A stretch of 64,000 nucleotides of DNA from Planctomycetaceae bacterium (GTDB lineage Bacteria; Planctomycetota; Planctomycetia; Planctomycetales; Planctomycetaceae): assembly GCA_028284145.1 (NCBI GenBank), contig JANQSH010000064.1, forward strand, positions 1-64,000, read 5' to 3'. A program made the position numbers and the translations under genes. Shown here one piece after another: positions 18,602 through 27,850 of the stretch (its first letter is position 1; every line of letters starts with the position of its first letter). The notes below the pieces were generated by a model. That model worked only from the letters and a program-made list of their open reading frames with translations, had not been told where the DNA came from and made no database searches.

Positions 18602-19003
18602 TTACGTTCCTGTCTTGAGAGAATTCGCGCCGGAATTCAATGACAGTGTCATCGCTTCGCGGACTTCGTCTGGTACACCCACAACAGAGAGTCGGATGGT
18701 CGCCGGCGCTGGTTCAGTCTGGCTGGAAAGCTGGGCATCGATGGCCTGCAGTCGCACAGCAATGCGCCGGTTTTGTTTTCCCCACTGCTGCTGCCACGAA
18801 TGAAAAAGCTGCGTGCCATGAATTTCGTGAGCCTGGTGCTCCGCCTGCATTTTGCGAAGTCGGATCAGGCTGTGACCGATTCGAGAACAAGTTTGATTCA
18901 GACCAGTTTGTGCGGCTTCCTCTTTCGGCACCTGTTCTCTCCTCAAGCCGATGTCATCACAGCGGCAAATGGGTTTCAAGGACATTCCACCCTGGACATT
19001 CAT
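18602..19003 (-). CDS. Uncharacterised protein, possibly coiled-coil
   Basis: An ORF of 133 aa from ATG 19003 (TTG 19063 and ATG 18985 are alternatives) whose stop abuts the selenoprotein stop, convergent with no gap. Residues in the middle form a Gln/Arg/Leu-rich helical stretch, and the C-terminal part has an LSVVGVPDE segment. No family is recognised and ribosome-site support is weak. It may be a chance ORF. Confidence 0.4.
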   Translation of the reverse strand: MNVQGGMSLKPICRCDDIGLRREQVPKEEAAQTGLNQTCSRIGHSLIRLRKMQAEHQAHEIHGTQLFHSWQQQWGKQNRRIAVRLQAIDAQLSSQTEPAPATIRLSVVGVPDEVREAMTLSLNSGANSLKTGT

Positions 19004-19081
19004 CGACCGGGAGAGAAGCGAGGTATAGTTAAATTGGTTCGAGATTGACCTGTTTTCGTACAACGTCGTCGAGAGGGCGCG

Positions 19082-20200
19082 TTATGACGTGCGGCTGCGG
19101 ATCTTTTCAATCGCTTTTTCGGCATCACGCTTCAGATGTCTGTTTTCTGCGGCGAGCTGTTCCAGTATCACAATGTGCCTGCCTGTTCCCGTCTGTGCCA
19201 GAACCTGACACGCCGCTTTCGCCACCCCACGGTCGGAATGCTGAAGTCGTCGGACAACCGCGGGATGTGCCTTTTCCCCAAACGTTACTAACGCTTTTGT
19301 GGCACTTCTACGATCAAAGAACTCGACCAGTCGTTCGGCAATCGGGTCAATTGCTCGTTCGTCTCCAATGGCAACCAGAGCATCCATCAAATCCCGGCGG
19401 AAGAATGTGTGCTCGTGGGAGAGTTGGCCAATCATGGCGGGCACGTTTTCCGGTCCCCCCCATTTCGCCAAGGCTTTGGCGGCAGCACTACGAATGCCGA
19501 TGTCGTCAGAATCGAGTTCTTTCTCCAAAATCGCAGCGATTCTCTTTCGCTGGGCTTCATTCTTCGGATCGGGATCGAGATTTGACAGATCTCTGACGCC
19601 CCAGCCTCTGGTTACAGAATTATCGCTTTCGAGTTTCTCAATCGCCTGCTCCAAACGAGATTTTTGAATGGGCCTGGGCTGCGAAGGGCGATTCGATGGA
19701 TGAATCCCAGATTGCGGATTTGGACGAGTGTTCGGCTGTTGGGCGGGTTTGTTTGCCATTTTCTGGTCGTCGAGTTCGCGCTGAGCCTGTTCCCGTAACT
19801 CCTTTTGCCGCTGCTCGTCTTTCTGAACGATTTCCTGTGCTTTGTCCCTCGCCACCTGAATCGCGGGTAACAGCAGACAGGCACCAACAGTCATCATCAT
19901 TCCCAACGCGCCGACACCGCAGACAATCCAAATCCAGACTGGCACGCCGCTGGGAGGGTTCTTTTTCGGCATACTCCGTGAAAAGTCATCTCGGTCATCG
20001 TCAAAGTCAGGAGTAACGGGTTTGGGACGTGACGCACGTCGAGGTTTCAGCCGAAAGGGCGTTTCGCACTCAGGGCAGGAAACCATCTGGCCCGCCTTTT
20101 CGGTATCGATCACCTTAAACTGCGTACTGCAATGGGGACATTCCGCTTTGGGTGCTGGTCTGCGCTGAGGTCTTTGCCCGCTGGCCATATTTGTATCCAT
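19082..20200 (-). CDS. Zinc-ribbon, single-helix, HEAT-repeat protein
   Basis: A 372-aa protein. An MJ0042-type zinc ribbon (CPHCS...CPECE, about 21-46) is followed by one membrane helix (about 88-115), a charged coiled coil (about 115-150), a Pro/Gln/Asn linker, and then HEAT repeats from about 195 to the end (units such as DIGIRSAAAKALAKWG). The form suggests a membrane-tethered scaffold. Function is unknown. Confidence 0.85.
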   Translation of the reverse strand: MDTNMASGQRPQRRPAPKAECPHCSTQFKVIDTEKAGQMVSCPECETPFRLKPRRASRPKPVTPDFDDDRDDFSRSMPKKNPPSGVPVWIWIVCGVGALGMMMTVGACLLLPAIQVARDKAQEIVQKDEQRQKELREQAQRELDDQKMANKPAQQPNTRPNPQSGIHPSNRPSQPRPIQKSRLEQAIEKLESDNSVTRGWGVRDLSNLDPDPKNEAQRKRIAAILEKELDSDDIGIRSAAAKALAKWGGPENVPAMIGQLSHEHTFFRRDLMDALVAIGDERAIDPIAERLVEFFDRRSATKALVTFGEKAHPAVVRRLQHSDRGVAKAACQVLAQTGTGRHIVILEQLAAENRHLKRDAEKAIEKIRSRTS

Positions 20201-20310
20201 GATGAGAAGAGGTCACGACATCCTGTTCCCATTGCAGAGAACACATCTCAGATTCATTTTGCAGAATCCAGCCGGAAATGCACCCTCCGCAGTCGTGGCA
20301 TGTCGAATTT

Positions 20311-21951
20311 TCAGTCGTTCGTACCTTGCGAACTGGACTCGGACGAAACCGGCTCAGCCAGTGGCGCAAATTGTCGCACGATTTCGCGTGCACTCCGCAG
20401 ACCATCGACTGCCGCGCTGATAATCCCGCCTGCATAACCGGCCCCTTCTCCCACGGGATACAATCCTGCGAACCCGGATGCCTGGCGAGTTTCCCGATCA
20501 CGTTCAATTCTTACTGGCGAACTCCCGCGCATTTCCGGCCCGACCAGCATGGCGTCTTTCAGAAAATCGCCCCGCCATTTGTGGTCCATCACGGGCAAGC
20601 CGTTGCGAATCGCCTGCACAATCACCGGCGGCAGGAACTCATCCAATGTTTTTGGCGTTATACCTCGCTGGCAGGACGATTCATACCGCGAGTTGGGTTC
20701 GGGCGACTGTGCATTCACAAATCCCTTTGCCGGCTGGATGGGACATAGATAATTTCTTCCAGTCAAATGAAATGCCGCGGACTCAAATTTGCGTTGCAGT
20801 TCGACTCCTGCCAACGGATGCGAACTACCGAATTCACTCGGATCGAGCGTGACAACCAGACCGCTGTTGGCAAAAGGTGTGTCGTGCCGCGAGTTACTCA
20901 TTCCGTTGGAACAGAACATCTCCGGCTCGGAAATGCTCGGGATGATAATTCCCCCGGAACACATGCAGAAGGTGAACAGATCGCGTTGCCCCCGCGCAAC
21001 AAGGTTGTAATCAGCCGCACCGAGAATTTTGAGATCTTTTTCCGAACCATATTTGTGCCGATTGACGATTTCCTGCGACTGTTCGATCCGCAAACCAAGT
21101 TGAAAGGCCTTGGGCTGCATCGGCAGTCCAAGCGAATACAGCATGGAGTAGGTGTCTCGTGCACTGTGACCGATACCCAGCACCACCTGGGAACAGTGAA
21201 TGAATCCGCTGGAAGTTTGCAAGCCGACGATGCGACCATCCCGCAGATCGATTTGTTCCAGGCAACAGCCGAATCGGTATTCCCCGCCCATCGCCTCAAT
21301 TTTGCGCCGGAAGTTGCGACAGATCATCGGCAGACGATTGCTGCCCAGATGCGGGCGATGTTCGTACACCAGGGAAGACTTGCCGCCACACTCGGCAAAG
21401 CGTTCGAGCACCCAATCAACATCCGGACCAGACATGCGGCAAGTCAGTTTGCCGTCACTGAAACAACCGGCTCCCCCCTCGCCGAAGAGGTAGTTGTTTT
21501 CCTGATCGAAATCCCCGCCAGCATCAAATTGACGAATTGCAGCGACCCGCTCCTTCACAGGCTGCCCGCGTTCAATGACCAGTGGCCGAAACCCCCGCGC
21601 AGCAAGGTAATACCCGGCGAGCAGACCCGCAGGCCCTGAACCGACCACAACAGGACGTTCTTCCAGACTCTCAACTCCGGGTTCCGGATCGTCGAACCGG
21701 GCAGGGGAAAAATCAGAAATGTCGGACTGTTCATTCAAACGTTTCAGAATGTCGGACTGATGTGTCACATCTGCCACAATGGAATAAACAAATTTCAACG
21801 AGTGTCGCGAACGCGCGTCGAGGCTTTTGCGCAAAATCCGCCAACCCGCAATTTCGGTTTCAGGAACGTTCAGTCGTTCCGCCACCAGCCCCGGAAGTTC
21901 CTCTTCGGATAAATCGATCGGCGTACGGAGATTACTGATTTTTACCGGCAT
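20311..21951 (-). CDS. FAD-dependent dehydrogenase (COG2509 type)
   Basis: A 546-aa flavoprotein. An N-terminal domain of about 90 residues precedes the FAD motif VVVGSGPAGLLAGYYLA, and the C-terminus has the FAD-binding block GLYPVGEGAGYAGGI. A mid segment, GEGGAGCFSDGKLT, is characteristic of this family of uncharacterised NAD(P)/FAD dehydrogenases. Length is normal. Substrate is not known. Confidence 0.9.
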   Translation of the reverse strand: MPVKISNLRTPIDLSEEELPGLVAERLNVPETEIAGWRILRKSLDARSRHSLKFVYSIVADVTHQSDILKRLNEQSDISDFSPARFDDPEPGVESLEERPVVVGSGPAGLLAGYYLAARGFRPLVIERGQPVKERVAAIRQFDAGGDFDQENNYLFGEGGAGCFSDGKLTCRMSGPDVDWVLERFAECGGKSSLVYEHRPHLGSNRLPMICRNFRRKIEAMGGEYRFGCCLEQIDLRDGRIVGLQTSSGFIHCSQVVLGIGHSARDTYSMLYSLGLPMQPKAFQLGLRIEQSQEIVNRHKYGSEKDLKILGAADYNLVARGQRDLFTFCMCSGGIIIPSISEPEMFCSNGMSNSRHDTPFANSGLVVTLDPSEFGSSHPLAGVELQRKFESAAFHLTGRNYLCPIQPAKGFVNAQSPEPNSRYESSCQRGITPKTLDEFLPPVIVQAIRNGLPVMDHKWRGDFLKDAMLVGPEMRGSSPVRIERDRETRQASGFAGLYPVGEGAGYAGGIISAAVDGLRSAREIVRQFAPLAEPVSSESSSQGTND

Positions 21952-22035
21952 CGAAGATGATTGACCAAACGAAAATTTGGAAACGACATTCGACTATCGT
22001 AAACTCAGAGCGTATCGGCCATCGAAGCGAAGCTG

Positions 22036-22599
22036 TCAGATTCGCGAGCGGGATTCCCGCATTTTATCACGAGCGCGGCTCAAAGTCGGACCGATTGAAT
22101 TCTCGGGGATGCCAAGTTGCGCGCTGATTTCCCGATAGGTTCGGCCTTCGAGATGATACTGACGGACGATCTCGGCATCGGTTGATGGGAGTGACTGCAA
22201 TAACCTTTGAACCTCTTCGACATTTTGCACTCGTTCGACCATCTGAGATTCGGTCGGTTCACGACGACTGGCCACGCTACCCGATGCAGCGATGCGCCGA
22301 CGCTTTGCCAGTTCCTTCACAACAACCCGTCGAGCAATAACGGTCAGATAGGTTGCCAGCGAACTGTTTCCTCGAAAGTTGCGGAGAATCGCGAAGTCGT
22401 CATCGAGAATGGCAAGAAAAACATCGGCACAAAGATCGTCGATATCCTGCTGATTGATTCGCACGGATCGCGCCTGTGCCGTGTGCTGAATCACATGGAC
22501 GAACAGACCCACAAACCGATCCACAAAATCCTTCCATGCGGATGGCTCGTCGGTAAGACATCGGTTCAACAGATTACGGTCGATGTCCGTCAGTGTCAC
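22036..22599 (-). CDS. ECF-type RNA polymerase sigma factor
   Basis: A 187-aa protein with a GTG start. Region 2 is seen around DDLCADVFLAIL...LATYLTVIARRVVVKELAKRRR (about 50-115). Region 4 is a helix-turn-helix, EGRTYREISAQLGIPENSIGPTLSRARDKM, at the C-terminus. No anti-sigma gene is adjacent. The target genes are unknown. Confidence 0.9.
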   Translation of the reverse strand: MTLTDIDRNLLNRCLTDEPSAWKDFVDRFVGLFVHVIQHTAQARSVRINQQDIDDLCADVFLAILDDDFAILRNFRGNSSLATYLTVIARRVVVKELAKRRRIAASGSVASRREPTESQMVERVQNVEEVQRLLQSLPSTDAEIVRQYHLEGRTYREISAQLGIPENSIGPTLSRARDKMRESRSRI

Positions 22600-23386
22600 G
22601 CGAAACCTTTACAACTGATACTTCAGACCTGATGACGGGTGAGTCTTTGATCGTAAGCGATAAGAACGGCAGTCACACACGCTCTCCCCCCGCAGCGACA
22701 CTTCCTTCAACCCGAAATTCCCGGTTGAATAAAGGGATGTCGAACGTGGTCCAACTTCGTGCTATTCACACATTCCATTTTATTGAGTCCAGCATGTGAG
22801 GCAAGATGTGACGTTTGTCAAAGGAGATTTCAGTAAAGAATACCATCGAGACTGTGATCAGCTTTCTCTTTATTCCCTCTCGTCACAACCGACAATACTA
22901 CAAATCGCGTTTCGCGAGCCTTTGATCAAAAATCGCTGACAAATGCCATGCCTTCCCCGAACTGCCAAACGATCTGGCAAACAGGGAAAAGCCGAATACA
23001 TTACTCATCAAGAAATTGTGATCGGCCTCAGTTTCCACTGCCGGACTGACAGGTGCATTCCAAATTCATTTCCAAAGGAGCAATCTGGCCTGCTCGAAAC
23101 TTCTGTACCAGACCAAATGGCTGTTTGAGCAGCTTTGACTTGTTGCGTTGCTTTGACTTGCGAAAGCATCAAACCGAAAAACAATGCCGCTGTACCCGTC
23201 ATATTGCCGCAACGCAATTGTTGCACGTCAGACCAGTGCCTTGTTAACGCTTTGTTTTGGGAAGCGGATTAACATAACCTGCTCCGTTGTCGCTCCTTGC
23301 AACTTCATCAAACCCAACTTTCAGTCTTGACGGTCCACCAGCCGACGTGCTGCACGGCGGGCACCACGTCGAGGTATCGACGCGGC
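22600..23386. other. Gap with no credible gene
   Basis: This 787-bp stretch contains only short ORFs (60-75 aa) with no recognisable features, and both strands look non-coding. It should include the sigma-factor promoter. Repeat copy 2 follows. Confidence 0.5.
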
Positions 23387-23488
23387 TGGAGTGTATTACG
23401 CTCTTCCGTGCCGGGATGAGTGTCGATTGGGCTACACATACAGACTCCCACGAGCGAGAACGGTCACACCAGAAGGTAAACGGTTCTG
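23387..23488 (+). repeat. Dispersed intergenic repeat, copy 2
   Basis: A 102-bp copy, more diverged at both ends (TGGAGTGTATTACGCTCT ... GGTAAACGGTTCTG). The core CTCCCACGAGCGAGAACGGT matches the family. It lies 2 nt from the aroH stop codon. Confidence 0.8.
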
Positions 23489-23490
23489 GT

Positions 23491-23862
23491 TCATTGCGCG
23501 CTACTGACATCAGGCCGCAATTTCCGCGCTTCGCGGAAGTAGACATGCACAATCTCGGACTGAGATTTTTCTGTGTTGAGATGCAACAGCACACGGATGC
23601 AGCGCGGCAGACTTCCCTCCACCGGGATCTCATTAGTACACAACAGGGGTACGGTGCTCATCCCGAGTCCGCGAGCAGCCTCTGCGGGAAACGTCGATGT
23701 CAGATCCGAAGTCGTCGTGAAAATTGCGGAAGCAATATCGTCAAATTCCTGAATGTCGTTGGCGCGCAAAATCGCTTCCAGCAGTTCACGTGTGGCGGCG
23801 AGAATCTCTTCGGAACAGTCGGTCTCGACGCTGGTTGCGCCACGAATTCCACGGACTTTCAT
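23491..23862 (-). CDS. aroH: Chorismate mutase, AroH class
   Basis: A 123-aa protein, normal for the trimeric AroH fold. It begins [13 protein letters not shown] and has the family segments [11 protein letters not shown] (about 28-38), a [13 protein letters not shown] block (about 53-65) and the C-terminal RVLLHLNT. It converts chorismate to prephenate for Phe/Tyr synthesis. Repeat copy 2 starts 2 nt past its stop. Confidence 0.95.
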   Translation of the reverse strand: MKVRGIRGATSVETDCSEEILAATRELLEAILRANDIQEFDDIASAIFTTTSDLTSTFPAEAARGLGMSTVPLLCTNEIPVEGSLPRCIRVLLHLNTEKSQSEIVHVYFREARKLRPDVSSAQ

Positions 23863-24301
23863 GCTTCACATCTATCGAAATGGGATTGGAATCAAAATGG
23901 TCATTTCACTTTAGCAATCTCCCAACCGTTTGGCGAATGCTGCAAAAAGGTGGAAATGAGAATCTTCGGGAATTCCATCGATTCGTGATTCTCTCAACTC
24001 CCGATGGTTCCTGATTCGTTGCAAGCCTTTTGCTGGAAAGCCGTTTGTGATGCAGACGCAAGGCGGCATTCCATACCCCTTATAGAACGCTCTCTCACGA
24101 ATCGGACTTGCTGCAAAAACGTAAATTGGTGTAAAACGCGCTCCGAATCCATACAGACCAGATTTCCCGGGCTTTTATCGCGTCACCTGAAAGGAATTGA
24201 GTGACACGGAACACATTATGCCCGAGGGGGCGAACCGGACTCGGATTACACTCTCACGAACACATTTTGGTCAATTTGTGACCTCACGGAGGAGGACACG
24301 C
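23863..24301. other. Intergenic region between aroH and lpxD
   Basis: No gene is recognised in this 439-bp divergent gap. It should hold promoters for aroH (minus) and lpxD (plus). The only strong signal is the purine-rich GGAGGAGG just before the lpxD start. Confidence 0.5.
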
Positions 24302-25405
24302 ATGCCGACCACACTGGCAAATCTCGCAGAACTGACAGGCGGCGAAGTTTTTGGTAATGCTGACACGTTGATCGACCGTGCGCGGTCAATGGAGAAAGCG
24401 GAGGCCAGAGACATTACATTTGCAACCGATCCGGGAAAGCTGGAGGTTGCACACAGAGGAACGGCTGCAGCAATCGTCGTTTCCCGATCACTAGCTGGTT
24501 CTTTGCCGCTCGAGGCAGATTCCCGCTCGTATCTGCTGGTCGACGATGCCTTCCTCGGATTCCTGCAAATCCTTGATCACTTCGCCCCACAGCCGGAACG
24601 AGCCGGCATTGGTGTTTCGGACCAGGCATTGATTGCCGACGATTGCGTGATCGGCGGGAACACGAACATTTTTCCGCAAGTTGTCATCGGCAGCAATGTC
24701 GAGATTGGAGAAAATTGCGATATCCATCCTGGTGTGGTGATCATTTCCGATGTGAAAATCGGCGACAACACGATCGTTTATCCCAATGTGGTGATCTACC
24801 AGAATACGACCATCGGCAAGAACTGTATCATTCATGCCTCGGCTGTGTTGGGGACAGATGGTTTCGGGTATCGGATGGTAAACGGAGCGCATCAGAAAAT
24901 TCCGCACTATGGCTGTTTGCGCGTGGAGGATGATGTCGAAATCGGAGCCGGCACAACAATCGACCGCGCCATGATGGATGAGACCGTCATTGGCCAGGGA
25001 ACCAAACTCGACAGCCAGGTGATGGTCGCTCACAATTGTATCGTTGGCCCACACAATGCCTATGCCTCACAAACGGGTCTCGCCGGTTCAGTTGTTACGG
25101 GTTCACACGTCATTTGTGCAGGGCAGGTCGGCATCGCCGATCATGTTACGATTGGAGACCGTGCGATTCTGGGGGCGCAATGCGGTGTTCCCAAAGATCT
25201 GCCGGGCGATCAGACGTACCTTGGCTCCCCCTGCGACGTGGATTCCCAGGCAATTCGCTCGTTCGTGAATGTTCGGCGAATTGACGAAATCCGCGCCGTT
25301 CAAAAGAAGCTCGTCAAACAGATCGCAAAACTGGAAGCACAGCTTGAGAGTCTTTGCGATAACGATCCCATTTGCGGTAACGATCCCAATAGCGCCGCTG
25401 CCTGA
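24302..25405 (+). CDS. lpxD: UDP-3-O-acylglucosamine N-acyltransferase LpxD
   Basis: A 367-aa protein. The start at 24302 is preferred because GGAGGAGG lies just upstream and the family N-terminus (LANLAELTGGEVFG) begins there; an earlier in-frame start at 24197 adds an unrelated tail. The uridine-binding domain is followed by a left-handed beta-helix of hexapeptide repeats (about 105-290), including the region around the active-site His (AHNCIVGPHNAYASQTGLAG). It adds the N-linked acyl chain in lipid A synthesis. lpxI follows 68 nt downstream. Confidence 0.96.
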   Translation: MPTTLANLAELTGGEVFGNADTLIDRARSMEKAEARDITFATDPGKLEVAHRGTAAAIVVSRSLAGSLPLEADSRSYLLVDDAFLGFLQILDHFAPQPERAGIGVSDQALIADDCVIGGNTNIFPQVVIGSNVEIGENCDIHPGVVIISDVKIGDNTIVYPNVVIYQNTTIGKNCIIHASAVLGTDGFGYRMVNGAHQKIPHYGCLRVEDDVEIGAGTTIDRAMMDETVIGQGTKLDSQVMVAHNCIVGPHNAYASQTGLAGSVVTGSHVICAGQVGIADHVTIGDRAILGAQCGVPKDLPGDQTYLGSPCDVDSQAIRSFVNVRRIDEIRAVQKKLVKQIAKLEAQLESLCDNDPICGNDPNSAAA

Positions 25406-25473
25406 AACAACATACTCACCATTCAGTCTCGGCTCACCTTTCCGCTTCGTTCGATTTCACAACCATCGACACG

Positions 25474-26358
25474 ATGACCATTCCGAATGACAATCTTGCA
25501 CAACCTGGCGAACTGCTGGGACTGCTGGCCGGTGGCGGACAGTTTCCGATCATGTTCGCAAAAGCCGCCCGCGCGCAAGGGTATCGCATTTTTTGCATGG
25601 GCGTTGCGGGCATGGTTGATGACGAACTGGCCGAACATTGCAACGAATTCCACCGGGCACCGCTGGGGCGGGTCGGCAAGGCCATTGGCATGTTCAAATC
25701 GGCTCGCGTCCGGCGGGCCATCATGGCGGGGAAAATCGAAAAAACGTTGCTGTACCAGAAGTGGGGCTGGATCAGGAACATTCCCGATTGGCGGGCACTG
25801 CACCTGCTGTTTCGTTACGCGATGGATCGCAAAGACGACACCTTGCTACTGGCGGTGATCAAGGAATTTGAGCGAGACAACATCCAATTTGAATCTGCAC
25901 TGGACTACTGCCCGGAGCTGCTCGTGAAACATGGATTTTTGACCAAACGCAAACCATCCCCCGCACAATGGCGGGATATTCGTTTCGGCTGGGAATTGGC
26001 CAAGGAGATGGGGCGGCTCGATGTCGGACAAACCGTCGTCGTCAGCGATCGGGCGGTGATGGCGGTCGAAGCCATTGAAGGCACCGACAAATGTATCCGT
26101 CGCGCCGGGGAATTGTGCAAGCAGGGTTTCACCGTTGTGAAAGTTGCCAAGCCTCAACAGGATCGCCGGTTTGACGTTCCGACCGTCGGCACCCAGACCA
26201 TTCATTCCATCTATGATTCCGGCGGCAAAGTACTGGCAATTGAAAGTGGCCAGACCATCATGCTCGAAGAGCAGGAAACGCTCGACCTGGCCAACAAACT
26301 CGGCATCGCGATTGTCTCCCTCAATGCCGAGGAAGTCGAACTGCGAATTTCGGCTTGA
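25474..26358 (+). CDS. lpxI: UDP-2,3-diacylglucosamine pyrophosphatase LpxI
   Basis: A 294-aa protein with the LpxI (former DUF1009) opening GLLAGGGQFPIMFAKAA and the C-terminal segments VVSDRAVMAVEAIEGTD and DVPTVGTQTI. LpxI hydrolyses UDP-diacylglucosamine to lipid X and replaces LpxH in many bacteria. The lpxD-lpxI neighbourhood supports a full lipid A route. Repeat copy 3 lies downstream. Confidence 0.95.
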   Translation: MTIPNDNLAQPGELLGLLAGGGQFPIMFAKAARAQGYRIFCMGVAGMVDDELAEHCNEFHRAPLGRVGKAIGMFKSARVRRAIMAGKIEKTLLYQKWGWIRNIPDWRALHLLFRYAMDRKDDTLLLAVIKEFERDNIQFESALDYCPELLVKHGFLTKRKPSPAQWRDIRFGWELAKEMGRLDVGQTVVVSDRAVMAVEAIEGTDKCIRRAGELCKQGFTVVKVAKPQQDRRFDVPTVGTQTIHSIYDSGGKVLAIESGQTIMLEEQETLDLANKLGIAIVSLNAEEVELRISA

Positions 26359-26419
26359 AAAATTGCTGTTCCAACACTCGTCGCGAATCTGGTGAGAATT
26401 CGCAATTGATTGTGCTGTC

Positions 26420-26521
26420 TAGAGAGTATTACGCTCTTCTGTGGCGCGAAAGTCGTCGTCTGAACTTCAAACGCAGACTCCCACGAGCGAAAACCGTCAC
26501 ACGAAAAGGGAAACTGCTCTA
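26420..26521 (+). repeat. Dispersed intergenic repeat, copy 3
   Basis: A 102-bp copy bounded by TAGAGAGTATTACGCTCT and GGGAAACTGCTCTA, located about 60 nt after the lpxI stop. Confidence 0.85.
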
Positions 26522-26523
26522 AA

Positions 26524-26574
26524 CAGGGTCCCCCCACGATCCAGAGACGTCACACCAAATGGGAAACTGCACAG
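26524..26574 (+). repeat. Right half of a further repeat copy
   Basis: These 51 bp match only the right half of the family (CCACGATCCAGAGACGTCAC ... GGGAAACTGC), immediately after copy 3, so the arrangement is a partial tandem. The rest of the gap to 26870 shows no gene. Confidence 0.7.
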
Positions 26575-26870
26575 GGGCAGCAATGGGTGCCACGGACATC
26601 CTGCCCGTGCCTGTTGATCGATACCGCCGCTCATAATCGGAATCCCGTTGGAATATCGATTCAAACACTGGCGACACGCCAATGGCATCCGAAGACGAGA
26701 ATAACCGCAGCCTGAATTTTCCTCTCGCTATTCGCTCTGTGCCTGGACCTTGCCTCCTGTCTGAAATGTTGTTTTTGACGCTTCGTTGCTGGCGATCTCA
26801 GATTGTGCCAACTATGATGATCCATCGCTCCTTTCGATTGGCCGTCAAGGAAAAAATCCGGAGACTGAAC

Positions 26871-27785
26871 ATGACAGCGACACATCGCCGCGACTTTCTC
26901 AAGACATCTGCTACTGCCTCTGTGGGGATCGCCCTTGCCAATCTCGCACCGCTGATGGCTCACACCGCTGACAAACCACCGCTGTTCAGGATCTCCTGCA
27001 CCGAGTACTCGCTGCATCGAATGATTCGAGCGAAAAAGCTGGATCATGTCGACTTCGCGCCGTATGTGAAAAAAGAATTCGACATTGACGCGGTGGAATA
27101 CTGGAATCGTCCCTTTTTCACGAAGGCGCTTGACAAGAAGTACATCGGCGAGATGCGAAAGAAAGCAGACGACGCCGGCGTGAAAGGAACGGTCATTCTG
27201 GTCGATGGCGAAGGGAAACTGGGCAACCCGAAGAATGACCTGCGGGCCAGGGCTGTTGACAATCACAGGAAATGGATCGAATGTGCAAAGGAACTTGGTT
27301 GCCATTCAATTCGCGTGAATGCCCACGCCGCTGGTTCGTATGAGGAACAGGTCAAACTGGCAGCCGATGGCCTGCGGCGGCTCTCTGAATTTGCCGGCGA
27401 ACATCAAGTTAATGTCATCGTCGAAAATCATGGCGGGTTGTCATCCAATGGTGAATGGCTGGCAAAAGTGATGGAAACGGTCAGTCGGGACAACTGTGGC
27501 ACGCTGCCTGATTTCGGCAACTTCCACGGTTACGATCGCTACAAAGGCGTGAAGGAACTGATGCCCTACGCAAAACTGGTGAGCGCGAAATCGCATGACT
27601 TCGACGACCAGGGGAACGAGACCCGCACTGACTACATGAAGATGATGAAGATCGTCCTCGACGCTGGATATCATGACTGCGTGGGGATCGAATACGAGGG
27701 AAGAAAGCTGGGCGAAGTCGAAGGTGTGCATGCGACAAAAAAGTTGCTGGAGCGTGTTCGTGATCAACTCGCGACAACCCATTAA
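26871..27785 (+). CDS. Tat-exported sugar-phosphate-isomerase/epimerase-like TIM barrel
   Basis: A 304-aa protein. ATG 26871 is chosen because RRDFLKTSATASVG then forms a proper twin-arginine signal. The mature part is an AP-endonuclease-2/xylose-isomerase-like TIM barrel with conserved metal-ligand-like segments (IVENHGG about 184-190, the PDFGNFHGYDRY block, CVGIEYEG near 279). Planctomycetes often pair such proteins with sugar degradation; the substrate is unknown. Confidence 0.88.
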   Translation: MTATHRRDFLKTSATASVGIALANLAPLMAHTADKPPLFRISCTEYSLHRMIRAKKLDHVDFAPYVKKEFDIDAVEYWNRPFFTKALDKKYIGEMRKKADDAGVKGTVILVDGEGKLGNPKNDLRARAVDNHRKWIECAKELGCHSIRVNAHAAGSYEEQVKLAADGLRRLSEFAGEHQVNVIVENHGGLSSNGEWLAKVMETVSRDNCGTLPDFGNFHGYDRYKGVKELMPYAKLVSAKSHDFDDQGNETRTDYMKMMKIVLDAGYHDCVGIEYEGRKLGEVEGVHATKKLLERVRDQLATTH

Positions 27786-27850
27786 AACTGATCTGACGAT
27801 CGACGGTCTTTCCGCTTGATCACGAAAAACTGCGAGACGCATCACACGCA

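Noticed and set aside
22593-23247. Short ORFs in the gap after the sigma factor
   Set aside because: They are 60-75 aa, overlap on both strands and show no signal peptide, motif or ribosome site.
23491-23633. Repeat copy 2 as part of a coding gene
   Set aside because: The aroH stop lies 2 nt before the repeat, and the frame through the repeat has no protein-like content.
24197-24301. Longer N-terminus for LpxD
   Set aside because: The extension has no LpxD character, and GGAGGAGG lies directly before the inner ATG at 24302.
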